NCBI RefSeq assembly: GCF_004803465.1
Contig: NZ_SRSF01000002.1
Coordinates: forward strand, 124,001 to 188,000
Length of the DNA stretch: 64,000 nucleotides
Direction: 5' to 3'
Source of the DNA: Neolewinella litorea
GTDB taxonomy: Bacteria; Bacteroidota; Bacteroidia; Chitinophagales; Saprospiraceae
The position numbers were made by a program, and so were the translations under genes. Shown here in pieces: positions 7,875 through 17,562 of the stretch; within the stretch, counting starts at the first letter, position 1, and the number at the start of each line of letters is the position of its first letter. The notes under the pieces were generated by a model, which saw nothing but the letters and a program-made list of their open reading frames with translations, was not told the origin of the DNA and did not search any database.

Positions 7875-8693
7875 ATGATTCAAAGAATACTCGTCCCCGT
7901 TGATTTAAGCGAGAGCTCGTCCACCGCCCTGCGGTACGCCGAGGACCTGGCTGCCGCCACCGGAGTCCGGGAAGTACGGGTGATCCACGTCTTCACCCCC
8001 CAGACGGTCGCCAGCGAACCGGTAGTATCTCTGCCCATGGGCGACGTGATGGGTGCCCGTGAGGAGGCCCTGAACGGCTTCCTGGCCGAACACCCCGCCC
8101 GCGAAGGCATCCGCCGCCGCAGTGAGTTGTTGTTGGGTTTCCCGGGAGACAAGATTGTCCAGGAAAGCAAAGATTATGACCTGGTAGTTCTGGGCGCCTC
8201 CGGCGACAGTGATGTATTCGAAGAAGTGTTCGGCAGCATCGCCACGGAAGTAGCCCAGCATTCCCAATGCCCTGTGCTGCTCGTGCCCAGGGAAGCCAGT
8301 TTCTCCAACTACCGGCACATCCTCTATGCCAGCAACAGCCTCAGCCTGAGCCGCAAGGCCGTGCTGAAGCTGATGGACTTTAACGACCTCTTCCGCGCCC
8401 GCATCCACTTCGTCCACGTCAACGACGACAACAGCGAGCACCGCCGCGAACGGGAAAAACTCTTCGCCCCCCTGTTCAATAATCCCGACCCGGAATTCGC
8501 CTTCGAGATCGTCGAAGTCACCGCCGAAAGCGTGCAGCAGGGCCTGGTAGATTACCTCAAGGCCAATCCCGTCAAACTAGCCGTCATGGTGACCCAGCAC
8601 CGGGGCTTCTGGCAGCAGCTTTTCCACAAAAGCGCGACCAAGCAAATGGTGCTCCACCCTCAGGTGCCGGTCCTGATCTTCCACGTATCGTAG
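7875..8693 (+). CDS. universal stress protein, two tandem Usp domains
   Basis: The 272-residue protein contains an N-terminal Usp domain that begins IQRILVPVDLSESSSTALRY and carries the ATP-binding loop GASGDSDVFEEVFGSIATEV near residues 111-130, followed by QCPVLLVP. The second half (about 145-272) repeats the fold, starting YRHILYASNSLSLSRKAVL and ending QVPVLIFHV, but has lost the glycine-rich loop, so only the first half is likely to bind ATP. Tandem UspA proteins of this kind occur widely in Bacteroidota and are induced by starvation or respiratory stress. It is a single-gene unit convergent with parE. Confidence 0.9.
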   Translation: MIQRILVPVDLSESSSTALRYAEDLAAATGVREVRVIHVFTPQTVASEPVVSLPMGDVMGAREEALNGFLAEHPAREGIRRRSELLLGFPGDKIVQESKDYDLVVLGASGDSDVFEEVFGSIATEVAQHSQCPVLLVPREASFSNYRHILYASNSLSLSRKAVLKLMDFNDLFRARIHFVHVNDDNSEHRREREKLFAPLFNNPDPEFAFEIVEVTAESVQQGLVDYLKANPVKLAVMVTQHRGFWQQLFHKSATKQMVLHPQVPVLIFHVS

Positions 8694-8702
8694 TAGGGAT
8701 TT

Positions 8703-8808
8703 AGTCTTTTAGTCTTTTAGTCTTTTAGTTCTTTAGGCTGTTAGGGCGTTAAGTCTTTAGTTAGGCACTACCCTTCTGCGATTCTAACAGCCAAAAGACT
8801 AAAGAACT
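8703..8808. repeat. 8-bp tandem repeat plus inverted repeat between convergent genes
   Basis: AGTCTTTT is repeated three times at 8703-8726. It runs into an inverted repeat whose left arm (8727-8744, AGTTCTTTAG then GCTGTTAG) pairs with right-arm segments 8784-8791 and 8799-8808. The structure sits between the stops of the stress protein and parE genes and could act as a bidirectional terminator. The left arm is nearly identical to 47161-47178. Confidence 0.6.
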
Positions 8809-8823
8809 ACCACACTTAAAGTA

Positions 8824-10692
8824 CTACTGTGCTACCTCGGCTTCTTCATCCCGCTCCACGCGCAGGTTGTCGATGATGAAGTTCTGCCGCGACGGTGTGT
8901 TCTTGCCCATGTAGTAACTCAGGAGGTCGTCGATATTGGTGTTGTCGGCCATCACTACGGGCTCCAACCGGATGCCTTCCCCGATAAAGTCCTTGAATTC
9001 ATTAGGGGAAATCTCACCGAGCCCCTTGAAGCGGGTGATTTCCGCCTTGCCCCGGAGTTTCTTGATGGCGTCCTGCTTTTCCTCCTCACTGTAGCAGTAA
9101 TAGGTCTTCTGCTTGTCGCGCACCCGAAAGAGCGGCGTTTCCAGGATGTAGAGGTGACCTTTTTCCACCATGTCGGGGAAGAACTGCAGAAAGAAAGTCA
9201 GCAGCAGCAGCCGGATGTGCATCCCGTCCACGTCGGCGTCGGTGGCAATCACTACCCGATTGTAGCGGATCTCGTCCACGTCGTCCTCGATATTGAGCGC
9301 GTGTTGCAGGAGGTTGAACTCCTCGTTCTCGTAGACGACCTTCTTCGTCAGTCCGAAGCAGTTCAGGGGTTTACCGCGCAGGGAAAAGACGGCTTGAGTC
9401 TGTACGTCGCGCGCCACGGTGATCGATCCGCTGGCGGAGTCGCCCTCGGTAATGAAGATGGTAGTGGCCAGCCGGGTTTCCTCGTCCTTGTTCTTGGCGT
9501 TGTCGCTGAAGTGCACGCGGCAGTCGCGCAGTTTCTTGTTGTGGAGGTTCGCCTTCTTGGCGCGCTGGTTGGCCAGTTTCTTGATGCCGGCGATTTCCTT
9601 GCGCTCACGTTCGGATTGCTTGATCCGCTTCTCCAGCGCCTGGGCGATGGTGGGGTTCTTGTGGAGGAAGTTGTCCAACTTCTCCATCAGGAAGTTTTTC
9701 AGGAAGGTCTGCACGGTCGGTCCCTTGGGGCCCATGTCCGTGCTGCCGAGTTTGGTCTTGGTCTGTGACTCAAACACGGGCTCTTCCACCTTGATGGCGA
9801 TGGCGGCGATCACGCTGGCCAGGATGTCCTTGCGGTCGTAGTTCTTGTTGTAGTGCTTCTGCAGGGTCTCGACGAGCGCCTGCCGGAAAGCGATCAGGTG
9901 CGTACCACCCTGGGTGGTGTGCTGGCCGTTGACGAAGCTGAAGTAATTTTCCCCGTAAGCATTGCCGTGGGTGATGGCCACCTCGATGTCGTGGTCCTTG
10001 AGGTGAATGATGTCGTAACGCAGTTGCTCCACGTTCGTCTTGCGTTCGAGCAGGTCGCGCAGCCCGTTCTTCGACACCAGCGTCTTACCGTTGAAGTTGA
10101 TCTTCAGGCCGGCGTTGAGGTAGGCATAGTTCCAGAGCTGGTTCTCAACGAAATCGTTGCGGAAGCGGTACTTCTTGAAGATGCCGTTGTCCGGGATGAA
10201 GCTTACGAAAGTTCCGTTCTCCTCCTTGGTGCTCACCGGCTTGTGCTCCTTCACGAGTTCGCCCCGCGAGAAGTCGGCCTGCTTGAGCTTTCCTTCGCGT
10301 ACGGCGTACACCCGGAAATCTTCCGACAGGGCGTTGGTGGCCTTCAGACCCACACCGTTGAGGCCCACGGCCTTCTTGAAGGCCTTGCTGTCGTACTTGC
10401 CACCGGTATTGATTTTGGAAACGACGTCGACCACCTTGCCGAGTGGGATCCCCCGCCCGAAGTCGCGGATACGTACGATGCCGTCTTCGATCACCACGTC
10501 GATCTGCCTACCGTGGCCCATGACGTACTCGTCGATGGAGTTGTCAATGACTTCTTTCAGGAGAATGTAGATGCCGTCGTCCGGACTGGACCCGTCGCCC
10601 AGTTTACCGATGTACATACCCGGCCGCATGCGGATGTGCTCCTTCCAGTCTAGCGATCGGATGTTGTCCTCGGTGTACGTCGTTTCTGCCAT
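8824..10692 (-). CDS. parE: DNA topoisomerase IV subunit B
   Basis: The 622-residue type IIA topoisomerase ATPase subunit has the GHKL ATPase domain ([48 protein letters not shown]) in the first 130 residues, the transducer domain, and a TOPRIM domain with [10 protein letters not shown] near 415 and [12 protein letters not shown] near 484. The length and the [20 protein letters not shown] region fit the ParE type common in Bacteroidota rather than GyrB. The enzyme decatenates daughter chromosomes. The partner parC is not adjacent. A strong promoter (TATGTTTG at 10716-10723 with TTG 20 nt upstream) precedes it. Confidence 0.92.
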   Translation of the reverse strand: MAETTYTEDNIRSLDWKEHIRMRPGMYIGKLGDGSSPDDGIYILLKEVIDNSIDEYVMGHGRQIDVVIEDGIVRIRDFGRGIPLGKVVDVVSKINTGGKYDSKAFKKAVGLNGVGLKATNALSEDFRVYAVREGKLKQADFSRGELVKEHKPVSTKEENGTFVSFIPDNGIFKKYRFRNDFVENQLWNYAYLNAGLKINFNGKTLVSKNGLRDLLERKTNVEQLRYDIIHLKDHDIEVAITHGNAYGENYFSFVNGQHTTQGGTHLIAFRQALVETLQKHYNKNYDRKDILASVIAAIAIKVEEPVFESQTKTKLGSTDMGPKGPTVQTFLKNFLMEKLDNFLHKNPTIAQALEKRIKQSERERKEIAGIKKLANQRAKKANLHNKKLRDCRVHFSDNAKNKDEETRLATTIFITEGDSASGSITVARDVQTQAVFSLRGKPLNCFGLTKKVVYENEEFNLLQHALNIEDDVDEIRYNRVVIATDADVDGMHIRLLLLTFFLQFFPDMVEKGHLYILETPLFRVRDKQKTYYCYSEEEKQDAIKKLRGKAEITRFKGLGEISPNEFKDFIGEGIRLEPVVMADNTNIDDLLSYYMGKNTPSRQNFIIDNLRVERDEEAEVAQ

Positions 10693-10715
10693 TTCTACCT
10701 GCGATTCTTAGCGCG

Positions 10716-10746
10716 CAAACATACGAAATTCCGGGAATATTATCAA
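10716..10746 (-). promoter_or_regulatory. promoter of parE
   Basis: On the minus strand a TTG (10744-10746) is followed after 20 nt by TATGTTTG (10716-10723), matching the Bacteroidota -33/-7 arrangement. The predicted leader is about 20 nt. Confidence 0.65.
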
Positions 10747-10887
10747 ACAATTTGTTTGCCTATTTTGCTCGGATTTCACGGCTCGGTACGGCGCCCGCGT
10801 ACCCGCCCCAACCGGCTGCCGCAAACATCCGGACGCCCCCGCCGCTTATACCGGAGATGCTCAACCTACAATCTTCCGGCACCCCCC

Positions 10888-13407
10888 ATGGCCAATGAAC
10901 TTCCCCGTTTTCGCTGGTGGTACCTGCTGCTTTTGCTGCCCGTTTTTCTGTACCTCGGCGCCCGCTGGTACGTCGGCCACCGCATCGACCAACTCATTGA
11001 CCGGGCCAACACCGACGGCAATTCCCTGGTCGTACGCGAATACGGCTTCGGGTTTTTCCCGATCCACTTGTCGGCCGAAGGGGTTTCCTTCCAGCAAGAC
11101 CGAGCCAACTTCTCGGCCCACGGCAGTCTGAGCGAACTCTACCTCGGCGGCCTTCACCTGTTCAGCCTCTTCGGATCCGACCCCATCGAACTGGAACGCA
11201 TCCGGCTGCAGGGCCTCGATGCCGAGTTGGTACGCACGGGCAGCTCCTCCGGCGACAGCAGTTCCTTCGCCCTCGAGGTTTTGGAAATTGAGCTCGACAG
11301 CACCTTCCTCACCCTGGCCGACCAAACCAGCGGGAAGCAGCTTACACTCACCGATTTTGCCCTTTCGCTCCAGGCCTTTCACCTGCCCTTCCAACCCACC
11401 CAACTTCGCTCCCTGCGGATGACGGCCGACTCGGTGGCCTACTTTGACGAGCCAGGCGCGACCCGGATAACCGCCAGCGGCATCGGTTACGATACCGGTC
11501 GAGAGGCCATCAATTTGGCGCAGCTGCAGTTCCGCCGCGGCGACAGTACCGACGTTTGGGCGGATGACCTCACCTTCACCGGACTCAATACCGACGATAT
11601 CGATGGCGCCTTCACCCTCGACTCCGTGCGCATAGCCCGCCTGGGCGGCGGCGCGCGGGTGCCGGGCGGGAGCAAGACGCCGGCCGACTCCACCTCGAGC
11701 GGCACCGCCGTGCGGATCAGGCAACTCAGCCTCCCCTCGATCGACCTCCAGGTAGCCGGCGATTTCGGCCGGGCCTCCCTCCGGGGCTCGGTGGAAGCAG
11801 AAGCGCTGGCTTACCAGGACACCTTTTCCCTGGACCACCTTCAGCTCGACGGCGACAGCCTGACCTATACCGGCAGCGGCGCGCTGGAAGTGGTCGCCCG
11901 GAACCTGAACCTACAACAGCAGGCCCTCTATTTCCCCCTGTCCCCCGACCGAATGGGCGCCACCGACCTGTCGGTGCCCCATTTCACGGTGACCCGCGAC
12001 GGACAGACCGTCAGCGGCAACGAACTCGACTACAGCAGCCAGAACGGGGAGCTTTCCGCGGCTCAATTACAGTTCAATGGCCGACGCATCAGGGGCACTA
12101 CCGAACGCCTTGCGGTAACGGGAGTGGACAGAAACGCCCTCCTCGGCACCGGCCCCGTACAGCTTGCGCAAGCGGTGGCCGAAGGGGCGGAAGTAGCCAT
12201 CTACACCAGCGACGGTGGTCGCTACGAAGTGAGTGCGCCGCAAGCCACCCTGGACGCGATCACCCTGAAAGGAGGTTTCGCCGTGGAGCGGGTGCGGGTG
12301 GAGAACGCCGGTTTCCGCCGCTACGGCTCCGACGGGCAGCGGGATATGGTGGGTACCGGGATTTACGTTGATCAGCGGGATATTTCCTCGCCGATAAAGC
12401 CCGATCGCTTTGGCGCAAGTAAGGTCCGCGTCGCCAGACTAACCATGTACAGCGGAGAGTTGCCCCTTGAATACCGCTACGTCAACGCCGCCTACGACAG
12501 CCGCGCGGGCGAACTAACCCTTGACAGCCTGGTGCGGCACAATCAGTTGTCACCCGATGAAATGTTCCGTCAAAAGATCGCCAAATCCTGGCTGGCCTTC
12601 GGCTTTGACGGGCTCCGGCTGCGGGGCATCCGGCACGATGCCCTGGTGAGGGGAAAGCTGATCTACGTAGACTCACTGAACGCGAAGGATTTTCGCCTGC
12701 GGGTGGTCGAGGACCTTTCGCTGGACCTGCCTGGCAACGCCAATCGTCCGATGCCCATCGAAGCCTTACGCAAGATCGGTCCGCGCATCGTACTGAATGG
12801 GGCCAGGTTTTCCTCCACGGATATTGCTTACGGGATCGTCGATTCCCTGCTCGATCCCAAAACGATTCACTTCAACGACGGCACCGTGCTGCTGCAGAAC
12901 CTGGACACCGAGGTGAGCGATACGGACTCGGTGCAGGTAAGCATGGATGCCACCTTCGAGCGGGGTACTCCCCTGCACGCCGAATTCCGTCTCTCGCGCG
13001 ACGCCGTGGCCCGGGGCTACTCGGCCCAGGGTGAGCTGGGTACTTACGACCTCAGCAAGGTGAACCCCCTCATGCGGGTGGCCGCTGACGCCATCATTGA
13101 GAAGGGCGTGATCGAAAAACTTACCTACCACAGCCAAATGGACGGCGATACCATTACGGGCGACATGATGTTGCTGTATCGCGACCTCGACCTGAAGGTG
13201 GTGGGCAGCGGGGCTTGGATCAAAAACTTGCTATCCGGAGTGGTCATCAAGAACGACAATAGTCTCGGGGAGGATTTCCGCCAAGGGCGCATCTACCACG
13301 TGCACACACCGGATAGAAGCTTCTTCAACTCCTACTGGAAGGGACTGGTGAGTGGAATGAAATCTTCGGCGATGTCGGACATCGCCTTACCCGAGGAACT
13401 GGACTGA
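10888..13407 (+). CDS. AsmA-like membrane-anchored protein
   Basis: The 839-residue protein has one N-terminal membrane helix (WWYLLLLLPVFLYLGARWYV) and a long periplasmic part made of repeated short beta strands, the organisation of AsmA/DUF748-type bridge-like proteins that act in envelope lipid or outer-membrane homeostasis. The C-terminal third (YKNIxxxxPLMR-like DLSKVNPLMRVAADAIIEKG and LLYRDLDLKVVG) is the best match to the AsmA/DUF748 C-terminus. I start it at ATG 10888, directly before the membrane helix, although the frame is open to 10756. A GC-rich 22-nt sequence at 11644-11665 is identical to an intergenic copy at 45127, placing the repeat inside this coding region. Confidence 0.65.
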   Translation: MANELPRFRWWYLLLLLPVFLYLGARWYVGHRIDQLIDRANTDGNSLVVREYGFGFFPIHLSAEGVSFQQDRANFSAHGSLSELYLGGLHLFSLFGSDPIELERIRLQGLDAELVRTGSSSGDSSSFALEVLEIELDSTFLTLADQTSGKQLTLTDFALSLQAFHLPFQPTQLRSLRMTADSVAYFDEPGATRITASGIGYDTGREAINLAQLQFRRGDSTDVWADDLTFTGLNTDDIDGAFTLDSVRIARLGGGARVPGGSKTPADSTSSGTAVRIRQLSLPSIDLQVAGDFGRASLRGSVEAEALAYQDTFSLDHLQLDGDSLTYTGSGALEVVARNLNLQQQALYFPLSPDRMGATDLSVPHFTVTRDGQTVSGNELDYSSQNGELSAAQLQFNGRRIRGTTERLAVTGVDRNALLGTGPVQLAQAVAEGAEVAIYTSDGGRYEVSAPQATLDAITLKGGFAVERVRVENAGFRRYGSDGQRDMVGTGIYVDQRDISSPIKPDRFGASKVRVARLTMYSGELPLEYRYVNAAYDSRAGELTLDSLVRHNQLSPDEMFRQKIAKSWLAFGFDGLRLRGIRHDALVRGKLIYVDSLNAKDFRLRVVEDLSLDLPGNANRPMPIEALRKIGPRIVLNGARFSSTDIAYGIVDSLLDPKTIHFNDGTVLLQNLDTEVSDTDSVQVSMDATFERGTPLHAEFRLSRDAVARGYSAQGELGTYDLSKVNPLMRVAADAIIEKGVIEKLTYHSQMDGDTITGDMMLLYRDLDLKVVGSGAWIKNLLSGVVIKNDNSLGEDFRQGRIYHVHTPDRSFFNSYWKGLVSGMKSSAMSDIALPEELD

Positions 13408-13408
13408 C

Positions 13409-14515
13409 CTACGCTTCCGCGTCGGATACCAGCTCTTCCGGCTGGGCCTTCGCTTTCCTTTCCCGCCGGGTGATCTTGCGGGTACTGATTTCGCCGTTGC
13501 GGCTGAGCAGGATCGCAATGGGGCGGGTCTCCGGGAACTGTGCGCAAATGATGATGATGGCCACGGTGATCGGAACGCTAAGCAGCATTCCGACGATTCC
13601 CCAGAGCATCGACCACAGGATCAGGGTCAGTACTACTACCAACGGACTGATGTTGAGCGAGCTGCCCATGAGGCGCGGTTCGATGATGTTGCCGACCAGG
13701 ATCTGGATGGCGGTGACGCCGAGCACCACGATCAGGAAGGGGCTCAGGGTATCGTACTGTACCAGGGCCAGCAGTGCGGGCAGGGCCGTGGCCGTAATGG
13801 ATCCGATGGTGGGCACGAAATTGAACAGAAAGATGAGGAAGGCCCAGAAAAGCCCGTAATCGAGTCCGATCACCGAAAAGACCACGAAACTGAGCAGGGC
13901 GGTGGCGATGCTGGTCAGCGTCTTTACGCCCAGGTAGGTGCGCATGGCGGTGTTGATCTCGGCCAGGACGCGGGTGAAGCGGGTGCTGTGCCGCATGTCG
14001 AGTCCGAGGGCCTTCATCTTCTTCGGAAAGCTGTTCTGTTCGACGAGGAAGAAGAGTACGTAAAGGAGAACCAAGGCCACGCCCTTCGCGGCGCTGGTTA
14101 CGCCGGCAAGGACCAGTGCGAAGTTGCCGAGGATTTCCTGGCCGATCTCCAGGTCGCTGACCGAGGGCGGGGGGCGGTCGATGCCGAGACGCTCGTAGGC
14201 ATTGGCAATTTGGGCCTCGATCTTGGGGAGGTAGACGCCACTCTCGAGAATGAAGCCGTTGACCGTATTGACGATCATGTCCGAAATCGCATACAGGGCC
14301 AGTCCGATGAAGATCAGCGACATGGCCAGGGTAACGGCGTTGGGCAGCCGGGTCCCGATGAAGGGCAGGTGCCGGAACTGATTGTTCAGGGCGTTGACCA
14401 GGTACCACAGCACCAGTGCCATGAAGATGGGCACCAGGTAGCTTTTGCCCACCACGATCAGGGTTAGGACAAGACCAATGCTGAGCAGCCAGGCGGCAAC
14501 GCGAAAGACGGACAT
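13409..14515 (-). CDS. AI-2E family transporter (permease)
   Basis: The 368-residue protein has about eight membrane helices and the AI-2E/UPF0118 pattern: N-terminal helix pair, a soluble helical stretch (about residues 85-130), and the C-terminal pore helices with IGLDYGLFWAFLIFLFNFVP and IIEPRLMGSSLNISPLVVVL, the family signature. Members export small solutes, lipids or signalling compounds, or act as sodium/proton antiporters; the substrate here is unknown. ATG 14515 is preferred over 14587 because the upstream extension ([10 protein letters not shown]...) has no family match. It converges on the AsmA-like gene with one base between the stops. Confidence 0.85.
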   Translation of the reverse strand: MSVFRVAAWLLSIGLVLTLIVVGKSYLVPIFMALVLWYLVNALNNQFRHLPFIGTRLPNAVTLAMSLIFIGLALYAISDMIVNTVNGFILESGVYLPKIEAQIANAYERLGIDRPPPSVSDLEIGQEILGNFALVLAGVTSAAKGVALVLLYVLFFLVEQNSFPKKMKALGLDMRHSTRFTRVLAEINTAMRTYLGVKTLTSIATALLSFVVFSVIGLDYGLFWAFLIFLFNFVPTIGSITATALPALLALVQYDTLSPFLIVVLGVTAIQILVGNIIEPRLMGSSLNISPLVVVLTLILWSMLWGIVGMLLSVPITVAIIIICAQFPETRPIAILLSRNGEISTRKITRRERKAKAQPEELVSDAEA

Positions 14516-14674
14516 GTAGAATGAAAGGCTTATGTGAGTGGGTAACGACGGAAGGGCCCCTATTGTGTTGTTAAACCCCATACCCATTCGGGTAGTTACT
14601 GCAGAGTCATCGAGAATTCCCTATTTTCGCCGGCCGGCTCGCTCAGAGCCTTTACCCTAAATCAGAACACTTAC

Positions 14675-15904
14675 ATGAGCGGATCCAAAATAACCATCTC
14701 CAACGGCAAACTGAACGTCCCCAACGACCCCATTCTCCCCTTCATCGAAGGCGACGGCATCGGTCCTGACATTTGGGCCGCCGCCAGCCGCGTACTCGAA
14801 GCCGCGGTAGAAAAAGCCTACAACGGCGAGCGCAGCATCGTCTGGAAAGAAGTCCTGGCCGGACAGAAGGCCATGGACCAGACCGGCGAGTGGCTGCCCC
14901 AGGCCACCCTCGACGCCATCGAGGAGTACCTCGTCTCCATCAAGGGACCCCTCACCACGCCCGTTGGCGGCGGCATCCGCTCCCTCAACGTTGCCCTGCG
15001 CCAGAAACTGGACCTTTACGCCTGCGTGCGCCCCGTGCAGTACTTCACCGGCGTGCCCAGCCCCGTCAAGAACCCCCAGGACGTCGACATGATCATCTTC
15101 CGGGAGAACACCGAGGATATCTACGCCGGCATCGAATTTGCCGAGGGTACCGAGGAGAACAAGAAGTTCCTTACCTGGCTTAAGGAAACCTACCCCGATC
15201 GCTACGCCAAGGTCCGCTTTCCGGATTCGGCCGGCATTGGCATTAAGCCGGTCAGCCGCGAAGGCACCCGCCGCCTGGTCAAGGCCGCCATCCAGTACGC
15301 CATCGACAACGGCAAGGACAGCGTGACCCTCGTCCACAAGGGCAACATCATGAAGTACACCGAAGGCAGCTTCCGCGACTGGGGTTACGAAACCGCCGCC
15401 AAGGATTTCGGTGCCCAGCCCCTCGACGGTGGCCCCTGGCACGTACTCAAGACCGACAACGGCAAGGAAATCATCATCAAGGACGTCATCGCCGACGCCA
15501 TGCTGCAGCAGATCATCCTGCGCCCAAAGGAGTACAGCGTCATCGCCACCCTGAACCTGAACGGCGACTACATTTCCGACGCCCTGGCCGCCCAGGTCGG
15601 AGGCATCGGCATCGCCCCGGGTGCCAACATCAACTACACCACCGGCATTTCCATCTTCGAAGCTACCCACGGTACCGCTCCGAAGTACGCCGGCCAGGAT
15701 AAGGTCAACCCCAGTTCGGTCATCCTTTCCGGTGAGATGATGTTCCGCTACATGGGCTGGCCGGAAGCCGCCGACCTCATCATCAAGGGGATCGAAGGCG
15801 CCATCAGCAAGAAGCGCGTAACCTACGACTTCGAACGTCAGATGGACGGCGCCACCCTGCTCAAGTGCAGCGAGTTCGGCGACGAGATCATCAACAATAT
15901 GTAG
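14675..15904 (+). CDS. icd: NADP-dependent isocitrate dehydrogenase
   Basis: The 409-residue enzyme is close to the E. coli type, converting isocitrate to 2-oxoglutarate with NADPH formation in the TCA cycle. Landmarks are [14 protein letters not shown] near residue 20, [13 protein letters not shown] near 98-110 (containing the Ser that AceK phosphorylates in E. coli), [31 protein letters not shown] near 328 with the Lys-Tyr pair that selects NADP, and the closing [15 protein letters not shown]. No aceK is visible nearby. It is followed by a strong Rho-independent terminator and looks monocistronic. Confidence 0.97.
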   Translation: MSGSKITISNGKLNVPNDPILPFIEGDGIGPDIWAAASRVLEAAVEKAYNGERSIVWKEVLAGQKAMDQTGEWLPQATLDAIEEYLVSIKGPLTTPVGGGIRSLNVALRQKLDLYACVRPVQYFTGVPSPVKNPQDVDMIIFRENTEDIYAGIEFAEGTEENKKFLTWLKETYPDRYAKVRFPDSAGIGIKPVSREGTRRLVKAAIQYAIDNGKDSVTLVHKGNIMKYTEGSFRDWGYETAAKDFGAQPLDGGPWHVLKTDNGKEIIIKDVIADAMLQQIILRPKEYSVIATLNLNGDYISDALAAQVGGIGIAPGANINYTTGISIFEATHGTAPKYAGQDKVNPSSVILSGEMMFRYMGWPEAADLIIKGIEGAISKKRVTYDFERQMDGATLLKCSEFGDEIINNM

Positions 15905-15935
15905 AAGAGAATCTGAGCTGATTTTAGATTCACGG

Positions 15936-15968
15936 GGGTCGTCGCCAGATTGGCGACGGCCCTTTTTT
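15936..15968 (+). terminator. Rho-independent terminator of icd
   Basis: A 12-bp GC-rich stem (arms 15936-15947 and 15951-15962, loop GAT) is followed immediately by six T residues, 31 nt after the icd stop. Confidence 0.9.
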
Positions 15969-15995
15969 GGTTTTCGGCGAGCCGCTTTGTGGACT

Positions 15996-16013
15996 GGACC
16001 GCCCACGCGCCGC
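15996..16013. repeat. copy of the tandem-array terminal motif
   Basis: GGACCGCCCACGCGCCGC occurs here and, as an exact 18-nt copy, at 63459-63476, the end of the 28/29-bp array. A shorter relative, CACCGCCCACGCG, lies at 58419-58431. All are intergenic. Confidence 0.6.
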
Positions 16014-16147
16014 TTGGATCTTCCTGCGACCAAACCTACAGATACCTACCCTACCCAGCGGGTGAATGTTCCGGGCGCACCGGTGGGCGGCGGTAAGGGC
16101 AATCACGCCGGGCAGCCTTGAAGATCGGATGATGAGGGCCCCCTCCG

Positions 16148-16813
16148 CTACTTCACTACCCTACCCACCAACTCGCGCACCGCCAGGGAAAGCAGCAGCT
16201 GCTCTTCCTTGTCGTTGAGGTCGTCGGGGATGAACTCAAAGGCGCGTTGCCCCAGGGGGTCGTCGGTACCGCCAGAATGCGTGGTGAGGGCGGCCACTTC
16301 ACGTTTGCCGACGCTCACGGGCAGGTAGTTTTCGCGGGGGGTGGTTTCAATGCGCGCCAGTTCCTTACCCGTGCGCTCGCCCAGCAGCGTGCTGCCGGTG
16401 ATGGTGCCGACGGGCTGATCGTCGATCTCGAGGCGCGTTTTGCCATTTTCGGTCCAGTAGACGTAGTCGTGATCGGCCGTGCGGGCGTAAAGGAGTTCGT
16501 TTACCTTCTTTCCCAGGTAGCGCCGGTAGCTGTAGCTCACGACCGGCTCGTGGAAGATTGTGGTAAAGGTTCCCTTGGCCGTGGTGCCGGTGCCGCGCTT
16601 CAGGATCTGTTTCTCCTGGGTAAGGCTGAAGAGGTCCAGTTCCTCCCGGTTAATTTTGACGAGCGGGTCGCTCCAGGTATCCATCTCCTGCTTGACTTCC
16701 CGCAGGACGCGGGCGCGCTGCTTGCGCGACGGCATGCGGTTACGGGTCCACTGGTTGAAAAGGTACACCAGCATGGCGACGAGCAGGACGGAAAGAATGA
16801 GTAGCACAATCAT
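16148..16813 (-). CDS. membrane-anchored protein of unknown function
   Basis: A 221-residue protein with one N-terminal membrane helix (IVLLILSVLLVAMLVYLFNQW) and a basic stretch after it, so the soluble domain is likely cytoplasmic. The rest contains YRRYLGKKVNELLYARTAD and LGERTGKELARIETTPRENY and ends in a helix. No family is recognised. It stands alone on the minus strand between icd and the cupin gene. Confidence 0.6.
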   Translation of the reverse strand: MIVLLILSVLLVAMLVYLFNQWTRNRMPSRKQRARVLREVKQEMDTWSDPLVKINREELDLFSLTQEKQILKRGTGTTAKGTFTTIFHEPVVSYSYRRYLGKKVNELLYARTADHDYVYWTENGKTRLEIDDQPVGTITGSTLLGERTGKELARIETTPRENYLPVSVGKREVAALTTHSGGTDDPLGQRAFEFIPDDLNDKEEQLLLSLAVRELVGRVVK

Positions 16814-16961
16814 ACCCAGGAAACACTACTTCCCGGCCGGCGGGTTTACCGTTGGTCGAATTGGTGCAAGCGTTGGTCTGCGCGTACCGAACGGGAACAA
16901 GTTTCGAACCCGGGCCCACCCGTCTTTTGTTGGTAAGGCCTGAGCCCCGCAAACCATTCAT

Positions 16962-17486
16962 GTGTCACACCAGATATCCCAACACGGTCCGGCTACCCTG
17001 ATCTCCCTGGAGCCCTGGGAGTGGATCCCCAACAGCACACTGCCCGTGGTGCTCTACCGCGAAGCGTTTACGGCCCCGGATTCAGGCCGCCTAACCGATC
17101 AGGTGAAAAAGCGCCTGCACACCGCGGGCTGGGGCAACCAGTGGATTGCCGGCATCTACCCTTACCCGCATTATCATAGCAATACCCATGAGGTCCTGGT
17201 CATTCTCGAAGGTCACTGCACGGTGGAACTCGGCGGTCCGGAAGGCCACCCGGTGGAAGTAAACGCCGGCGACGTGCTGCTCCTCCCAGCCGGGACCGGC
17301 CACGCCTGCTACACCAAGTCCTCCTACCGCGTCCTCGGGGCCTATCCCGGCGGCCGCTCCTGGGACCTCATCACCGACGCCGCTGAGCACCGCCCCCCCG
17401 ACGACCTGCCGATGCCCCAGCACGATCCCATCGGAGAGCGGGGGGTAATGCGCAAGGTGTGGCAGCGGCCCGTACATTCGGGTTAA
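16962..17486 (+). CDS. cupin domain protein (YjlB-like)
   Basis: The 174-residue protein has a single cupin fold. Motif 1 is PHYHSNTHEVLVILEG (metal-binding His, His, Glu near residues 70-80), and motif 2 is GDVLLLPAGTGHACY near 106-120. The C-terminal part (GERGVMRKVWQ) is like the YjlB group of unknown function. Start is GTG at 16962; the overlapping ATG at 16960 is in another frame. Catalytic role and metal cannot be predicted. Confidence 0.78.
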   Translation: MSHQISQHGPATLISLEPWEWIPNSTLPVVLYREAFTAPDSGRLTDQVKKRLHTAGWGNQWIAGIYPYPHYHSNTHEVLVILEGHCTVELGGPEGHPVEVNAGDVLLLPAGTGHACYTKSSYRVLGAYPGGRSWDLITDAAEHRPPDDLPMPQHDPIGERGVMRKVWQRPVHSG

Positions 17487-17562
17487 GGGAGGCATGTGCC
17501 ACTGGGCTTGGCAGCTGAGGTGAGACATGGCACCGGCGCTTTGCCGCCGTACCTTGCGACGC

